A stretch of DNA of 64,000 nt from Sphingomonas flavescens (GTDB lineage Bacteria > Pseudomonadota > Alphaproteobacteria > Sphingomonadales > Sphingomonadaceae): contig NZ_CP133016.1 in the NCBI RefSeq assembly GCF_030866745.1, positions 1,846,001 to 1,910,000 on the forward strand, given 5' to 3'. The position numbers were made by a program, and so were the translations under genes. Below are positions 62,333 to 64,000 of the stretch, piece after piece (position 1 is the first letter of the stretch; each line of letters opens with the position of its first letter). The notes below the pieces were generated by a model that was not told where the DNA came from, made no database searches, and saw only the letters and a program-made list of their open reading frames with translations.

Positions 62333-64000
62333 ATGCGGCCTTGGCGCGCCCGGGCTGTGCAGCGGCTTCAATCAGGGCGTCGCGCAACCGCTCGCCTTGC
62401 GCCGCCGTCAGCTTCTTGCCCCCTGCCGTTAGATAGAACACGTCGACCGCGCGCTCCCCATAGGTCGCGATATGTGCCGAATGGATATCAAGTCTCTGCG
62501 CGTGAATGGCGGCGGCCAATCCGGCGAGAAGGGCGGGCCGGTCGCGCGCATGCACTTCGACGACCGTCGTCCGCGTCGATGCGCGGTCGGCAATCGTGAC
62601 CGAGGGCGCGACATCAAACGTCACAGCGCCCCGGCGATGTCCGCCCGGCAACGGCGGTGGCGCTTCCTCGTCCAGCGCCGCCACGACCGACTTGACCAGC
62701 CGTGCCCTCAACCGCCCATCGGCATAGGGTTTTCCCCGGCCATCGAGCACGAGCAGATTGTCGAGCGCCATGCCGTCGCGCGTCGTGTGAATGCGCGCGT
62801 CGATAATGTCGGCGCCGGCCGCCGCCAGACCCGCGCAGATGCGATAGAAGAGTGCCTCGCGGTCCGGCGTGAAGATGCTGACCCGGGTCGCGCCCGTGCC
62901 TGGATCGTCCTCGACGACGACGTCAGGGCGCGTCGTGCCGATGTGAGCGGCGGCGGCCGCGATCTGGAGCGCATTGGCTACCTGCCAAGCCGCGGGTTCG
63001 GCCAGCCAGTAGCTGTCGGGCAGGCGCCGGGCATGCGCTCGCGCGGCGCCTGCGGTCCACCCTAGCTCGGCGGCGAGCTCCCGCTGACGCTGTTGGACCA
63101 GCTCCGACCGGCCATGCTGCTTGTGGCCAAGTCGCAAGCGCTCCTCGGCGGCCTCGAACAAGGTGCGCAGCAGTGTTCGCTTCCATTCGTTCCACACCCC
63201 CGGTCCCACGGCCCTGATATCAACGACCGTCAGGATCAGCAGCAGCCGCAGGCGTTCCGGACTTTGCACCTGATGGACGAAGTCCTCGATGGTCTGGGGG
63301 TCGGTCAAGTCGCGCTTGAACGCGGTCGAGGAGAGAAGCAGGTGATGCCTGACTAGCCAGGCGACGGTTTCCGTCTCGGCGCTGTCCAGGCCAAATCGCG
63401 GACATAGCTTTCGGGCAACCTCGGCGCCGATCACGCTGTGGTCGCCGCCACGGCCCTTCGCGATATCGTGCAGCAGGACGGCGACGTACAGGACGCGGCG
63501 CGAAGCGATCTGCTTGATGATCGCGGTAGATAGCGGATGATCGTGTTTCAGCTCACCCCGTTCGATCGCCGCGAGCAGGCCAAGCGCGCGGATGGAATGC
63601 TCGTCGACCGTATAATGGTGGTACATGTCGAACTGCATCTGCGCGACGACACGGCCGAAGTCGGGCACGAATTGGCCGAAGACCCCCGCCTCGTTCATCC
63701 AGCGAAGCACCAGTTCAGGCTGCACCCTGGACGTCAGCACCTCGAGGAATAGCTGGTTGGCGCGTGGGTCGTTGCGGACCTCCCGCTTGATCAGCTTTGC
63801 GTCACGGCTGGCGGCCCGCATCGCTGCCGGATGGATTTCTAGCTGCTCGCGCGACGCCAGTGCGAACAGTTCGAGCAACCGGATCGGATCATCTCGGAAG
63901 TATGAATCGCTCGGGATGCTGATCCTGCCTCGGTCGAGCACGAAGCCGCCAAGCCGCTTGGGCCGCCGGCGGATGGTGGGAAGGGCGAAGCGCAGCCCCT
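62331..64000 (-). CDS. glnD: [Protein-PII] uridylyltransferase GlnD, N-terminus outside window
   Basis: Nitrogen sensor that uridylylates and deuridylylates PII. The window holds the last 556 codons or so: the end of the nucleotidyltransferase-linked region (RRPKRLGGFVLDRGRISIPSDSYFRDDPIRLLELF), the HD domain with MYHHYTVDEHSIRAL and VLLHDIAKGRGGDHS, and two ACT domains (around FTPDREALFYRICAGLAAAG and EVHARDRPALLAGLAAAIHA) that bind glutamine. The N-terminal catalytic GS-DhD part lies beyond base 64000. Confidence 0.95.
   Translation of the reverse strand, partial: GLRFALPTIRRRPKRLGGFVLDRGRISIPSDSYFRDDPIRLLELFALASREQLEIHPAAMRAASRDAKLIKREVRNDPRANQLFLEVLTSRVQPELVLRWMNEAGVFGQFVPDFGRVVAQMQFDMYHHYTVDEHSIRALGLLAAIERGELKHDHPLSTAIIKQIASRRVLYVAVLLHDIAKGRGGDHSVIGAEVARKLCPRFGLDSAETETVAWLVRHHLLLSSTAFKRDLTDPQTIEDFVHQVQSPERLRLLLILTVVDIRAVGPGVWNEWKRTLLRTLFEAAEERLRLGHKQHGRSELVQQRQRELAAELGWTAGAARAHARRLPDSYWLAEPAAWQVANALQIAAAAAHIGTTRPDVVVEDDPGTGATRVSIFTPDREALFYRICAGLAAAGADIIDARIHTTRDGMALDNLLVLDGRGKPYADGRLRARLVKSVVAALDEEAPPPLPGGHRRGAVTFDVAPSVTIADRASTRTTVVEVHARDRPALLAGLAAAIHAQRLDIHSAHIATYGERAVDVFYLTAGGKKLTAAQGERLRDALIEAAAQPGRAKAA

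Noticed and set aside
1..64000. CRISPR array, IS element, prophage or integrase
   Set aside because: No regularly spaced direct repeats, no transposase or recombinase-like protein, no flanking inverted repeats were seen. The gene order is compact and housekeeping in character.

Overview
The window is a compact, high-GC chromosomal segment of an alphaproteobacterium, most probably a sphingomonad (Sphingomonas/Sphingomicrobium-like). The evidence is the SUV3-type helicase, the PEPxxWA-CTERM protein, an NfrA/NfrB-like pair, a TonB-dependent receptor with a proline-rich tail ending ...PAPERG-x, and a SUF operon led by an Rrf2 regulator. I count 67 genes in 64 kb. No gap between genes reaches 300 bases. 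Most operon junctions overlap by 1-4 bases (ATGA, GTGA, TGATG). I saw no IS element, prophage, CRISPR array, tRNA or rRNA.

Layout. 1-4.1 kb: 5'-partial-window SUV3-like helicase (minus), an M23 peptidase and an EI24 membrane protein. 4.3-9 kb: a PEP-CTERM surface protein followed at once by a membrane-anchored TIR-TPR protein, facing a HerA-type ATPase. 9-13.2 kb: TIGR02186 + TauE/SafE pair, then a short-form NfrA/NfrB-like export pair. 13.4-18.8 kb: rlmN, a second TauE/SafE protein, an MpaB-family oxygenase, cyclopropane fatty acid synthase, and a four-EF-hand protein with a Met/His-rich linker. 18.8-26 kb: a glycan/lipid-carrier glycosylation cluster (GT-C membrane proteins, a GtrB/DPM1-like GT2, a methyltransferase, GtrA and an STT3-like protein). 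26-33 kb: MarC, folD, YggT, the two-gene ergothioneine operon egtB-egtD, a flavodoxin-like reductase, a corrinoid adenosyltransferase and gluQRS. 33-38.8 kb: an HNH endonuclease behind an 18-bp perfect palindrome, a degenerate receiver, galU, a thioredoxin-like lipoprotein, dapD. 38.8-45.2 kb: the SUF iron-sulfur operon, fully overlapping and carrying two uncharacterised genes. 45.2-56.3 kb: pyrD, ggt, an acyl-CoA ligase, gloA/gloB, an aldo/keto reductase, a DUF389 gene with a probable nonsense codon, and an amidase-like gene co-transcribed with a small HTH regulator that has its own operator. 56.4-64 kb: thrS, infC with an apparent AUA start, a TonB receptor, and the C-terminal part of glnD.

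Most of the window is ordinary housekeeping. The items most worth a second look are the AUA start of infC, the TGA inside the DUF389 N-terminus, the TIR-TM-TPR protein with its conserved glutamate, the receiver with Glu in place of the phospho-Asp, the two perfect operators (HNH gene; HTH gene), the truncated NfrAB pair, the STT3-like protein without an obvious WWD motif, and the two unknown genes embedded in the SUF operon.
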